DNA from: WHSW01 sp963821345
GTDB taxonomy: Bacteria; Actinomycetota; Thermoleophilia; Solirubrobacterales; 70-9
Length of the DNA stretch: 64,000 nucleotides
Assembly (NCBI GenBank): GCA_963821345.1
Contig: CAWGDM010000012.1
Coordinates: 1 to 64,000, forward strand
Reading direction: 5' to 3'
Part shown: in pieces, positions 42,426 to 51,684 of the stretch
Numbering within the stretch: the first letter of the stretch is position 1
Layout of the letters: each line of letters begins with the position of its first letter
Translations under genes and position numbers: made by a program
The notes under the pieces: generated by a model
What the model saw: the letters and a program-made list of their open reading frames with translations, nothing else
What the model was told of the DNA's origin: nothing
The model's database searches: none

Positions 42426-43629
42426 CCGCGGCCTCGCGCTCGGCCTGGGTCGGCACGTAGTCCTCGTGGCGGACGCGGCGGCGGCTCTCGCCGTAGCGAC
42501 GGGTCTCGCGCACGATCAGCAGCCAGGTGATCACGGTGACGTAGGCGATCGTCGCCAGCGCCGGGATCTCGACCGCGAGCGGCAGCGAGGCGACGAAGGC
42601 GATCGCGAGCCCGGCCCGCTCGACGTTGATCGTGTGGATGTGGCGGTAGCGGAAGGCGACGTGGCCGAGCAGGTACGCGGCCATCCCGCCGAGCAGCGCG
42701 AACGCCGGCACGACGTCGAGCGGGTCGTCGACGTGGGCGATCGTCTTCTTCAGGCCGAGGGCGACCAGCACGATCCCGGCGACCATCGGGAAGTGCAGGA
42801 ACGAGTACGAGTCGCGGGCCATCTCGTTCTGCTCGCGGCCGACCTCGGCGCGCTCGAGCCGGCGGGCGGCGACCAGGGCGACGACGTCGAAGTACAGCCA
42901 CCAGAGCGCGGCGGCGAGCGCGATCCCGACCACCGCCGCGGTCCCCTGGTCGAAGCTCAGCCCGCCGGTCACCCCGACCCCGATCGCGACGATCGACTCG
43001 CCGAGGGCGATGATGATGATCAGGCCGTGGCGCTCGGCGAAGTGCGACGGCATCAGCTTCCAGCCCTCGGCGCCGAACAGGTAGGGGCCGCCCATGTCGA
43101 GCGCCAGGGCCACCGCCCACAGCGCCGCCTGCGCCCAACCGTCGAGAAACGAGGCGACGATCAGCAGGCCGACGCCGAGCGCAGTGCTGATCGCCAGGCC
43201 GGTGACCGAACGGCGCAGGCTGGCGTCGTCGCGGCTGGCGATCGTGAACAGGCCGATCTGGGCGAAGCGAACGACGCCGTAGGCGAGGGCGAAGGTGAGC
43301 CCGAGATCGCCGAAGGCCTGGGGAACGCAGAGCGCGCAGAGCAGCAGCCCTGCCATCGCCGCGAACATCACCAGCCGCACGGCGTCCTCCTCCGGGTCGA
43401 CGACGCTGGTCAGCCACGAGTAGCCGACCCACGCCCACCAGAGCACGGCGAGCACCAGCACGCCCTTGCCGAGGCCCGACCAGGTCGGATCGTCGGACAT
43501 CAGCTGCGTGCACTGGGTGATCGCGAGCACGAAGACGAGGTCGAAGAACAGCTCCAGCGGCGTGACCTGCTCGGTCTCGCGCATCGCCGCGGTGATCCGC
43601 GGCACGTGGGGACGGGCCTCGGTGGCCAT
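42415..43629 (-). CDS. low temperature requirement protein A (LtrA) family membrane protein
   Basis: 404 residues from ATG 43629. Opening motif VTPLELFFDLVFVLAITQCT, then about 10-12 membrane helices, FAERHGLIIIIALGESIVAI (family signature) and a C-terminal GHVAFRYRHIHTINVERAGL. LtrA proteins are bacterial membrane proteins named after a Listeria low-temperature mutant; the transported substrate or activity is unknown. The stop overlaps the convergent hydrolase end by 11 bases. Ten bases separate its start from the ilvD stop. Confidence 0.85.
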   Translation of the reverse strand: MATEARPHVPRITAAMRETEQVTPLELFFDLVFVLAITQCTQLMSDDPTWSGLGKGVLVLAVLWWAWVGYSWLTSVVDPEEDAVRLVMFAAMAGLLLCALCVPQAFGDLGLTFALAYGVVRFAQIGLFTIASRDDASLRRSVTGLAISTALGVGLLIVASFLDGWAQAALWAVALALDMGGPYLFGAEGWKLMPSHFAERHGLIIIIALGESIVAIGVGVTGGLSFDQGTAAVVGIALAAALWWLYFDVVALVAARRLERAEVGREQNEMARDSYSFLHFPMVAGIVLVALGLKKTIAHVDDPLDVVPAFALLGGMAAYLLGHVAFRYRHIHTINVERAGLAIAFVASLPLAVEIPALATIAYVTVITWLLIVRETRRYGESRRRVRHEDYVPTQAEREAAASR

Positions 43630-43639
43630 CAGGCCCCGG

Positions 43640-45331
43640 TCAGACTGTGATCGCGCCGTGGCTGGCGGAGCCGACCGCGCCCGCGTACTTGGCGAGCACG
43701 CCGGTCGCATAGGCGGGCTCCGGCGCCTCGTAGGCGGCGACCCGCTCGGCGATCTGATCGTCGGTCAGGTCGACCGAGAGCTCGCGCTTGTCGACGTCGA
43801 TCGTCACCTGGTCGCCGTCGCGAAGCGCCGCGATCGGGCCGCCTCGGACCGCCTCGGGCGCGACGTGGCCGACCATCATCCCCCGGGTGGCGCCCGAGAA
43901 GCGCCCGTCGGTGAGCAGCGCCACCTCCTCGCCCAGCCCCTCGCCGACGATCGCCGCGGTCACCTGCAGCATCTCGCGCATCCCCGGGCCGCCGGCCGGA
44001 CCCTCGTTGCGGATCACGATCACGTCACCGGGCTCGATCCGCTGCGCCTTGACCGCCTCGAAGCACTCCTCCTCGGACTCGAACACCCGCGCCGGGCCGG
44101 TCTGGCCCTTGCGCTCGGTGCCCGCCAGCTTCACCACCGCACCCTCGGGGGCGAGGTTGCCGCGCAGGATCGCCAGCCCGCCCTCGCTCTTCAGCGGGTC
44201 GGCGAGCGGTCGGACGACCTCCTGGCCTTCCCGCTCGACCGCGTCGGCGGCCTCCTCGCCGATCGTCCGGCCGCTGACCGTGAGCGCGTCGCCGTGCAGG
44301 ATCCCCGCCTCGGCGAGCCGGTTGAGCAGCAGCGGCACGCCGCCGGCGCGGTAGAGGTCGGTGGCGACGAAGCGCCCGCCCGGCTTCAGGTCGGCGAGCA
44401 ACGGGGTATTGCGCGAGATCCGCTCGAAGTCGTCGATCTCCAGCTCCACCCCGGCCTCGCGGGCAACCGCGAGCAGGTGCAGGACGCCGTTGGTCGAGCC
44501 GCCCGACGCGCAGACGCAGGCGATCGCGTTCTCGAGCGAGTCGCGGGTGATCACCCTGCTCGGCCGCAGATCGTCGGCGAGCACCCGCATCACCAGCTCG
44601 CCGATCCTCTCCGCCACGGTCGACTTCTCGTCGTCCTCGGCGGGGACCATCGACGAGCCGCCGGGCGAGATCCCCATCGCCTCGAACGCGCAGGCCATCG
44701 TGTTGGCCGTGAACTGGCCGCCGCAGGCGCCGGCGCCGGGGCTGGCGACGTCCTCGAGCGAGCGCAGATCCTCGTCGGACATGTCGCCGGCGGCGTGGGC
44801 GCCGATCGCCTCGAAGACGTCGACGATCGTCACGTCGCGGTCATGCCAGCGCCCGGGCGCGATCGAGCCGCCGTAGAGCATCACCGCGGGGACGTCGAGC
44901 CGGGCGAGCGCCATCACCGCCCCGGGAATCGTCTTGTCGCAGGCCGAGAGCGCGATCAGGGCGTCGAACTGGTAGCCGCGCGCCATCAGCTCGATCGAGT
45001 CGGCGATCACCTCGCGCGAGACCAGCGAGGCCTTCATCCCCTTGGTCCCCATTGTGATCCCGTCCGAGATCGCGACCGTGTTGAACTCCATCGGCGTGCC
45101 GCCTGCCGCGCGGACGCCGTCCTTGATGTGCTCGGCGAGGCCGCGGAGGTGGAAGTTGCAGGGCATCGCCTCGGTCCAGGTGTTGGCGATCCCGATCGTC
45201 GGGCGCTTGAGCGCCGCGTCGTCGTAGCCGATCCCCTTCATGTAGGCGCGCGCCGCGGCCCGCTCGGGCCCGTCGAAGACCGCCGCCGAGCGCGGGCGCG
45301 GTAGCGCCGAGCTGTCCCCGTTGTCCGTCAT
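43640..45331 (-). CDS. ilvD: dihydroxy-acid dehydratase
   Basis: 563 residues from ATG 45331. It dehydrates 2,3-dihydroxy-isovalerate and its methylvalerate analogue in valine/isoleucine synthesis, using an iron-sulfur cluster. Cluster cysteines lie in TWTEAMPCNFHLRGLAEHIK, IALSACDKTIPGA and SPGAGACGGQFTANTMACAF, as in IlvD. SGGSTNGVLHLLAVAREAG and the C-terminal ALLTDGRFSGATRGMMVGHV with the catalytic Ser region are also typical. The length is standard. Other ilv genes are not in this window. Confidence 0.95.
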   Translation of the reverse strand: MTDNGDSSALPRPRSAAVFDGPERAAARAYMKGIGYDDAALKRPTIGIANTWTEAMPCNFHLRGLAEHIKDGVRAAGGTPMEFNTVAISDGITMGTKGMKASLVSREVIADSIELMARGYQFDALIALSACDKTIPGAVMALARLDVPAVMLYGGSIAPGRWHDRDVTIVDVFEAIGAHAAGDMSDEDLRSLEDVASPGAGACGGQFTANTMACAFEAMGISPGGSSMVPAEDDEKSTVAERIGELVMRVLADDLRPSRVITRDSLENAIACVCASGGSTNGVLHLLAVAREAGVELEIDDFERISRNTPLLADLKPGGRFVATDLYRAGGVPLLLNRLAEAGILHGDALTVSGRTIGEEAADAVEREGQEVVRPLADPLKSEGGLAILRGNLAPEGAVVKLAGTERKGQTGPARVFESEEECFEAVKAQRIEPGDVIVIRNEGPAGGPGMREMLQVTAAIVGEGLGEEVALLTDGRFSGATRGMMVGHVAPEAVRGGPIAALRDGDQVTIDVDKRELSVDLTDDQIAERVAAYEAPEPAYATGVLAKYAGAVGSASHGAITV

Positions 45332-45354
45332 CGCGGGCCTCAGTCTAGGGGGCG

Positions 45355-45750
45355 CTACAGGCGCGACCGAGCGCCGCGGCCCTCGAGCTCGCGCAGCCGC
45401 TCGATGTCGCGGCGGGCGTGGTCCGGGTCGACCTGGTGACCGGGCGGATTCAGGTTCGCCTCCGAGATCAGCTCGTACTCGCTGCCCCGCAGGGTCATCC
45501 ACTTGGCCAACACGTCGTCGGCCGGCGGCAGCCGCTCGCCCGCGTCGGAGAACCCGACGCAGTACTCGGCCAGCAGCTCGCCGGTCTCGGTGTCGTAGGC
45601 GACCAGCGGCCGGTACGGGTAGACGAGGTAGGCGTAGCGCGGGTTGCGCCCGACGACGGCAAGGAAGCCGAGTTGCTCATAGGCCTGGAAGTCGCGCTCG
45701 GCGACCACAGCTCGCATCAACTCCCGTGCGCGCTGTTCGGCCTCGTCCAT
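45355..45750 (-). CDS. conserved hypothetical protein
   Basis: 131 residues: an N-terminal helix (MDEAEQRARELMRAVVAERD), a beta region (YAYLVYPYRPLVAYDTETGE), then LRGSEYELISEANLNPPGHQ and a charged C-terminus. There are no signal peptide or metal-binding motifs. It lies 24 bases downstream of the convergent-free ilvD start region and 7 bases upstream of another small gene on the same strand. No family recognised. Confidence 0.65.
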   Translation of the reverse strand: MDEAEQRARELMRAVVAERDFQAYEQLGFLAVVGRNPRYAYLVYPYRPLVAYDTETGELLAEYCVGFSDAGERLPPADDVLAKWMTLRGSEYELISEANLNPPGHQVDPDHARRDIERLRELEGRGARSRL

Positions 45751-45756
45751 CGCGGT

Positions 45757-45999
45757 TCAGCCGCCGGCCGCCCGGGGGAAGAAGATCACGCGCTCGGCGT
45801 CGCGCGGCACCTCGGCGAAGTCGTGCACCATCGTCGCCCGGCGGTGGCCGCGCTCGGCGGTCGGCACCGCGGCCGACATCCCGAGGTCGAGCTGGCGGCG
45901 AAACTCAGCGATCAGGCGGTCCTCATCCTCGCTCACCTCGGGGTCGCCCTCGACCAACAGGAGATCACCGTGTCCCGCCTGCATGCGGACCAGCTTCAT
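45757..45999 (-). CDS. small hypothetical protein (80 aa)
   Basis: ATG 45999 is chosen because it gives a compact product MKLVRMQAGHGDLLLVEGDP ... RDAERVIFFPRAAGG. The frame continues upstream but without similarity to anything and into the thiD end. No domain is recognised. It sits between thiD and the 131-residue hypothetical with gaps of 6-10 bases, so it is probably co-transcribed. Confidence 0.55.
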   Translation of the reverse strand: MKLVRMQAGHGDLLLVEGDPEVSEDEDRLIAEFRRQLDLGMSAAVPTAERGHRRATMVHDFAEVPRDAERVIFFPRAAGG

Positions 46000-46009
46000 C
46001 GCACCCCGA

Positions 46010-46825
<816 letters not shown>

Positions 46826-46835
46826 CCGGTTGAGG

Positions 46836-47759
46836 TTATTCGGGGGCCCGCAGGCCGGTGGCCGCATAGCCGCCGAGCGGATCGGCGGCGACGTAGCCGA
46901 GCAGCTCCAGGCGGGCGAGCGCGACCGCCGCCGGGCGGGCGCCGAGCCCGCCCTCGAGCGCCACCCGGTCGACCGTCACCGCGCCGGCGCTGACCAGCTC
47001 GAGTACGCGGCGTAGCTCCGAATCGAGCGCCGGCCCGGGCCGCGGCGCCGGGGCCGACGACGGCGATGAGCGAGACCCCGCCCCGACGCCGAACAGCAGG
47101 TCGAGGACGTCGCGCGCGTCGCGGATCAGATGCGCCCCGTCGCGGAGCAGATCGTTGCTGCCCTCGGCGACCCTGACGCCGAGCTGGCCGGGGACCGCGG
47201 CGACCGTGCGGCCCAGGCGCAGGGCCCAGTCGGCCGTGATCAGGCTCCCCGACGGCTGCGCCGCCTCGACCACCACGATCACCTCGCCGAGCGCCGCCAT
47301 GATCCGGTTGCGTTCGGCGAAGTGATGGCGCTCGACGTGGCTTCCGGGCGGGCGCTCGGAGATCACCGCGCCGGTGGTCGCGATCCGGCCGTAGAGCTCG
47401 GCGTTGCTCGGAGGCGAGGCGCGCTCCGGCCCGGTCGCAAGCACCGCGATCGTCGATCCGCCGCCGGCGAGCGCACCCCGGTGCGCGGCCGAGTCGATCC
47501 CAAGCGCCATGCCGCTGATCACCGTCACCCGCGCCAGGGCCAGCTCTCGCGCCAGGCCCTCGGCCACCCGCACGCCGTAGCCGCTGGCCCGGCGGGCGCC
47601 GACGATCGTCACCGCCGGCTCGTCGCCGAGGCGGGCGAACGCGGCGCGGTCGCCCACCCCGTGCAGCAGCGGCTGCTCGGCCCGGGCGAGATCGAGCAGG
47701 CCGGCCGGGTAGCCGGCGGCCCCGCGCGCGAGCGTCCACACGCGGCCGCCGGCGTTCAC
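46836..47759 (-). CDS. dprA: DNA processing protein A
   Basis: 307 residues. Rossmann-like DprA core (about 30-240): VTIVGARRASGYGVRVAEGL, SGMALGIDSAAHRGAL, VLATGPERASPPSN, ERNRIMAALGEVIVVVEAAQ and SGSLITADWALRLGRTVAAV. A winged-helix-like C-terminus follows. DprA loads RecA on incoming single-stranded DNA. The start overlaps the comM-like stop (ATGA). The N-terminal SAM-like domain found in many DprA proteins is reduced to a short stretch. Confidence 0.9.
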   Translation of the reverse strand: MNAGGRVWTLARGAAGYPAGLLDLARAEQPLLHGVGDRAAFARLGDEPAVTIVGARRASGYGVRVAEGLARELALARVTVISGMALGIDSAAHRGALAGGGSTIAVLATGPERASPPSNAELYGRIATTGAVISERPPGSHVERHHFAERNRIMAALGEVIVVVEAAQPSGSLITADWALRLGRTVAAVPGQLGVRVAEGSNDLLRDGAHLIRDARDVLDLLFGVGAGSRSSPSSAPAPRPGPALDSELRRVLELVSAGAVTVDRVALEGGLGARPAAVALARLELLGYVAADPLGGYAATGLRAPE

Positions 47760-49234
47760 GTCCCGCGGCGGCGGATCGCCAACGCCTCCTCGACGTGCTC
47801 GTCGGCGACCCCGTCGCGGCCGGCAAGGTCGGCGAGCGTCCGCGCCACGCGGATCACCCGGTCGCGGCCGCGGCCGCTGAGCCCGCCGCGGGCGACGGCG
47901 ATCGCCAGCAGCCGTTCGGCGCCCGCCGGGATCGTGATCTCGCCCGGCGAGACCTCGGCGTTCGCGCGACCATCGCCGCGGCCAAGCTGCCGCGCGCGGG
48001 CGGCGAGCACCCGGTCGCGAACCGCGGCCGACCCCTCACCCGGCTGGGCGAGGGCCGACGCGTCGGGCTGCTCGACCCGTAGCGAGATGTCGAGTCGGTC
48101 CTCGAGCGCCGCCGTCAGCTTCGCCCCGTACGCGCGCAGCTCGGCCGGGCCGCAGGTGCAGGAGCCCGAGTCGGCGCCGTTTCCGCATGGACACCGGTTG
48201 GCGGCGGCGACCAGCTGGATGCGGCACGGAAGCTCGACCGAGTAGCGGGCGCGGGCGATCCGCACGCTCCCGTCCTCGAGCGGCTGGCGCAACGCCTCCA
48301 GCGCGGAACGCCCGAACTCCGGTAGTTCGTCGAGGAACAGCACTCCGCGATGGGCAAGGGTCACCTCGCCGGGCCGCGGCGGCGTGCCTCCGCCGATCAG
48401 GCCGGCGGTCGAGATCGTGTGGTGCGGGGCCCGGAACGGCCGCCGTCCGGCGAGCGCGGGCTCGATCGGCCGCCCGGCGGCGCTCGCCACCCGGGCCGCG
48501 TCGATCAGCTCGGCGCGATCGAGCGGCGGCAGGATCGACGGCAGCCGCCGCGCCGCCATCGACTTTCCGGCGCCCGGGGGACCGGTGACCAGCAGGCTGT
48601 GGCCACCCGCGGCGGCGATCTCGAGCGCCCGCCGCAGGGCGGGCTGGCCACGCAGATCGGCCAGGTCAGGTGCCGCGGCGCCGTCGGCGACGGCTGCGGC
48701 CCCGGGCTGGGCGGGATCCGGCTCGGCGTCGGTCGCGAGCGCGGCGAGCTGCTCGAGCCGGTCGATCGCGATCACGCGACCCGGCGCCGTCAACGCTGCC
48801 TCGCTCGCCGAGCGGGCCGGGACGACGATCGCCCGCAGGCCGGCGGCGGCGGTTCGCTCGGCCATCGCCAGCGCGCCCGCGACCGGCCGCAGCGTCCCGT
48901 CGAGCGCCAGCTCGCCGGCGAGCGCGACGTCGTCGAGCACCTCCGGCGGCAGCTGGCCGGTCGCCGCCAACAGCGCGGCAGCGATCGCGAGGTCGAAGCC
49001 GGGCCCGGCCTTGCGCAGATCGGCCGGTGCCAGATTGGCCGTGATCCGCCGCTGCGGGAACTCGAAGCCGGAGTTGGCGAGGGCGGCGCGGACCCGCTCG
49101 CGCGACTCGCGCACCGCGGGATCGGGCAGGCCGACGATCGCGAACGCGGGCAGTCCCTGGCGCACGTCGACCTCAACCCTGACCTCGCGTGCCTCGACGC
49201 CGAGCAGGGTGAAGGTCCGGGCGATGGCGAGCAC
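47756..49234 (-). CDS. YifB/ComM-family magnesium-chelatase-like AAA ATPase
   Basis: 492 residues. An N-terminal ChlI-like/Lon-type domain (about 1-165, VRVEVDVRQGLPAFAIVGLP) precedes the AAA core: Walker A VTGPPGAGKSMAARRLPSIL, Walker B GVLFLDELPEFGRSALEALR and the sensor region. The C-terminal part contains a cysteine cluster (NRCPCGNGADSGSCTCGPAE), usual for this family. ComM-type helicases extend recombination during DNA uptake. Operon with dprA. Confidence 0.9.
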   Translation of the reverse strand: MLAIARTFTLLGVEAREVRVEVDVRQGLPAFAIVGLPDPAVRESRERVRAALANSGFEFPQRRITANLAPADLRKAGPGFDLAIAAALLAATGQLPPEVLDDVALAGELALDGTLRPVAGALAMAERTAAAGLRAIVVPARSASEAALTAPGRVIAIDRLEQLAALATDAEPDPAQPGAAAVADGAAAPDLADLRGQPALRRALEIAAAGGHSLLVTGPPGAGKSMAARRLPSILPPLDRAELIDAARVASAAGRPIEPALAGRRPFRAPHHTISTAGLIGGGTPPRPGEVTLAHRGVLFLDELPEFGRSALEALRQPLEDGSVRIARARYSVELPCRIQLVAAANRCPCGNGADSGSCTCGPAELRAYGAKLTAALEDRLDISLRVEQPDASALAQPGEGSAAVRDRVLAARARQLGRGDGRANAEVSPGEITIPAGAERLLAIAVARGGLSGRGRDRVIRVARTLADLAGRDGVADEHVEEALAIRRRGT

Positions 49235-49340
49235 CGGGCGAACCTACGGGGGCGGCTTTCGCTCGTGGCGCGCAGAGGGTCACGAATCCGACCCGATCTC
49301 CGCGCCACCCGCGTCCCGCGGGGGCCTAGTGTCGATCGCG

Positions 49341-49727
49341 ATGACCGCAGCCCGCCAGCAGCTCGGCCGCGTGGTCGAGGACCTGGTCGCCCGGCGCCTG
49401 GCGGCAGCCGGCTGGGCGATCGTCGCGCGCAACGCGCGACCGCCGGGAATCCGCGGCGAGCTCGACCTGATCGCGGTCGACGGCGCGGCGCTGGTGTTCG
49501 TCGAGGTGAAGGCGCGACGCGCCGGCGCGGCCGCCGGGCCGCAGACGCCCGCGGGCGCGGTCGGGCCGGGCAAGCGGGCGAAGATCCGAGCGCTGGCCGC
49601 GGCGTGGCTACGGCACCGGGGGTATGAGGTGCCCCGGCATCGCGAACTGCGGTTCGACGTGATCGGCGTATTGGTGGACGGCGCCGGGCGGGTCGTCGAG
49701 TGGGAGCACCTCCGCGCGGCGTTCTAG
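49341..49727 (+). CDS. YraN family (UPF0102) endonuclease-fold protein
   Basis: 128 residues from ATG 49341: GRVVEDLVARRLAAAGWAIV, then PGIRGELDLIAVDGAALVFV-E-V-K with the Asp and ExK of a PD-(D/E)xK nuclease-like site, RAKIRALAAAWLRH, then RHRELRFDVIGVLV. The family is conserved and its function is unclear. It lies beside rnhB and the comM-like gene, the usual neighbourhood of yraN. Convergent with rnhB, overlapping its end by four bases. Confidence 0.85.
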   Translation: MTAARQQLGRVVEDLVARRLAAAGWAIVARNARPPGIRGELDLIAVDGAALVFVEVKARRAGAAAGPQTPAGAVGPGKRAKIRALAAAWLRHRGYEVPRHRELRFDVIGVLVDGAGRVVEWEHLRAAF

Positions 49728-50443
49728 CCCAGGCGGAGCTGGGAGTAGGCGATCGAGGCGAAGGAGCGGCGGTGAAGCGGCGAGGGGCCGTGCTCGATGA
49801 TCGCGGCGCGGTGCTCGGGGGTCGAGTAGCCGACGTTGCCGTTCCACTCGTAGGCTGGGTAGTCGGCGGCGATCCGGTGCATGTAGCGGTCGCGGGTGAC
49901 CTTGGCGATCACCGAGGCGGCGGCGATCGCGGCGCTGCGGGCGTCGCCCTCGATCACCGGCCGGTGCTCGACCGCGCACCGCGCGCCCAGCGGGAAGCCG
50001 TCCGACAGGCAGGCCGCCCCGGGCACGGCCACCCGCTCGAGGCTGCGAGCGAGCGCCTCGAGGTTGGTGACGTGCAGGCCGCGGGAGTCGATTCCGCGCA
50101 CGCAGCGAATCGTCACCGCGACCTTGGCGGCGGCGCGGATGACGACCGGGTAGAGCGCCTCGCGCTGCTCGGCGGTGCGCTGCTTGGAGTCGTCGAGGTC
50201 GCCGAGCGCACGTCGATCGCGCATCGTCAGCCGCTCGTAGTCCAACAACACGCCGGCGGCGACCAGCGGCCCGGCGAGCGACCCACGCCCCGCCTCGTCG
50301 GCCCCGGCGACGAACCGGCAGCCGAGCTCGCGGTCGAACTTGAACAGCTTCGCCGCCCTGCGCCGCCGGCGTTTGGCCGCCTTGACCGACGCGGCCGAGG
50401 GCTTCGACTGCTTTACCGCCGGAGCGGGCTCAGAGGAAGCCAA
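49724..50443 (-). CDS. rnhB: ribonuclease HII
   Basis: 239 residues. The first Asp-Glu pair of the active site is in VAGADEAGRGSLAGPLVAAG. Further motifs are DLDDSKQRTAEQREALYPVV, AAIAAASVIAKVTRDRYMHR with the third Asp, and the C-terminal NVGYSTPEHRAAI. It removes RNA from RNA-DNA hybrids and single ribonucleotides. The start is placed at TTG 50443, inside the end of lepB, because the frame further upstream is low-complexity. The basic N-terminal ~35 residues are an extension. Confidence 0.85.
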   Translation of the reverse strand: MASSEPAPAVKQSKPSAASVKAAKRRRRRAAKLFKFDRELGCRFVAGADEAGRGSLAGPLVAAGVLLDYERLTMRDRRALGDLDDSKQRTAEQREALYPVVIRAAAKVAVTIRCVRGIDSRGLHVTNLEALARSLERVAVPGAACLSDGFPLGARCAVEHRPVIEGDARSAAIAAASVIAKVTRDRYMHRIAADYPAYEWNGNVGYSTPEHRAAIIEHGPSPLHRRSFASIAYSQLRLG

Positions 50444-51062
50444 TGCGGTCCGGGGGCCAGTACGTGAAGATGGCTCCGCCGATGATCCAGTCGCGGGGGA
50501 CGGGTCCCCAGTAGCGGCTGTCCTCGCTCGAGCCACGATTGTCGCCCATCATGAAGTAGTGGTCGGGCGGCACGGTGATCGGCTCGCGGAAGTCGCAGCC
50601 GCCGAGCCCGTTGCAGGGCCGGATCTCCCAGTCGCCCTGGAACTTCTCGCCGTTGACGATCGGAATCCCGTTCTCGACCGCGAGCGTGTCGCCGGGGCCG
50701 GCGACGACCCGCTTGATGAACGTCTCGTCGGACTCGCGCGGGTCGTTGACCGGGCAGACTTGGTGCTTGCCGCGGTCGGGATCGGTGCAGCGGGCGCCGC
50801 TGTAGTCCATCTCGGCGGTCACCGGCGGGTGGAAGACGATGATGTCGCCCGGCGAGGGGTCCTTGCCGAGGTGGTAGCTGAGCCGATTGACCAACACCCG
50901 CTGGCCGACCTTCAGGGTCGGGACCATCGACGGCGAGGGGATCTGGTACGGCTTGACCACGAACGCCTGAATCCCCAGCGCGACGCCGATCGCCAGGGCG
51001 ACGATCGCGACCAGCTCGACGATCGCCCCGAGAGTGCTGTCCGGTTTCGGGACCAACCGCAC
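50430..51062 (-). CDS. lepB: signal peptidase I (second of two)
   Basis: 210 residues from GTG 51062, with AGGGG about 6 bases upstream. One N-terminal TM helix (AIVELVAIVALAIGVALGIQ), catalytic Ser in QIPSPSMVPTL, catalytic Lys in ETFIKRVVAGPGDTLAVEN, box E HYFMMGDNRGSSEDSRYWGP. It cleaves Sec and Tat signal peptides on the outer membrane face. Extra cysteine loops (GARCTDPDRGKHQVCP and CNGLGGCDF) suit an actinobacterial type. Eleven bases separate it from the paralogue upstream. Confidence 0.9.
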   Translation of the reverse strand: MRLVPKPDSTLGAIVELVAIVALAIGVALGIQAFVVKPYQIPSPSMVPTLKVGQRVLVNRLSYHLGKDPSPGDIIVFHPPVTAEMDYSGARCTDPDRGKHQVCPVNDPRESDETFIKRVVAGPGDTLAVENGIPIVNGEKFQGDWEIRPCNGLGGCDFREPITVPPDHYFMMGDNRGSSEDSRYWGPVPRDWIIGGAIFTYWPPDRIGFL

Positions 51063-51072
51063 CTGAGAACCC

Positions 51073-51684
51073 CTACAGCAGCCCGATGCGGTTCGGCGGC
51101 CAGTACGTGGCGAACGCCCCGCCGATGATCCAGTCGCGGGGCACCGGACCCCAGAAGCGGCTGTCGTCGGACTCACCGCGGTTGTCGCCCATCATGAAGT
51201 AGTGGTCCGGAGGGATCGTGATCGGCTTGGTCAGGTTGCAGACCGGGAAGTCGCCGCAGGGCTCGATCTCCCAGTCACCCTGGACCGGCTCGCCGTTGAC
51301 GATCGGGATCCCGCCGCGGACGGTGAGCGTGTCGCCCGGGCCGGCGACGACCCGCTTGATGAAGTTGTTGTCCCACATCTCGTCGGTGGGCTGCGGGCAG
51401 GCCTGGTCATCGGGGTGCGCGACCCCGCAGGCGTCGTGCTGGGCTCCCAGCGGCGGGTGGAAGACGACCACATCCCCGACCGACGGATCCGCTCCGAGCT
51501 TGTAGGTGAACCGGTTGACCAGCACCCGCTGGCCCTTCTCCAGCGTCGGCAGCATCGACTCCGACGGGATCTGGTACGGCTTGACGATGAAGGCCTGGAT
51601 CCCGATCGCGAGCCCGATCGCGAGCGCGACGATGACGACGAGCTCGACTACCGCGCCGACGGCGGTTGTCGGCTTCGGGATCAG
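51073..51684 (-). CDS. lepB: signal peptidase I (first of two, CTG start)
   Basis: 203 residues if translation starts at CTG 51684. That codon overlaps the rplS stop as CTGA, has GAGGAAC six bases before it, and restores the TM helix (VELVVIVALAIGLAIGIQAF) and the catalytic Ser region QIPSESMLPTLEKGQRVLV. The only ATG in frame, at the Met of SESM, would delete the TM helix and the Ser. Catalytic Lys in NNFIKRVVAGPGDTL, box E HYFMMGDNRGESDDSRFWGP. Tandem paralogue of the downstream lepB. Confidence 0.8.
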   Translation of the reverse strand: MIPKPTTAVGAVVELVVIVALAIGLAIGIQAFIVKPYQIPSESMLPTLEKGQRVLVNRFTYKLGADPSVGDVVVFHPPLGAQHDACGVAHPDDQACPQPTDEMWDNNFIKRVVAGPGDTLTVRGGIPIVNGEPVQGDWEIEPCGDFPVCNLTKPITIPPDHYFMMGDNRGESDDSRFWGPVPRDWIIGGAFATYWPPNRIGLL

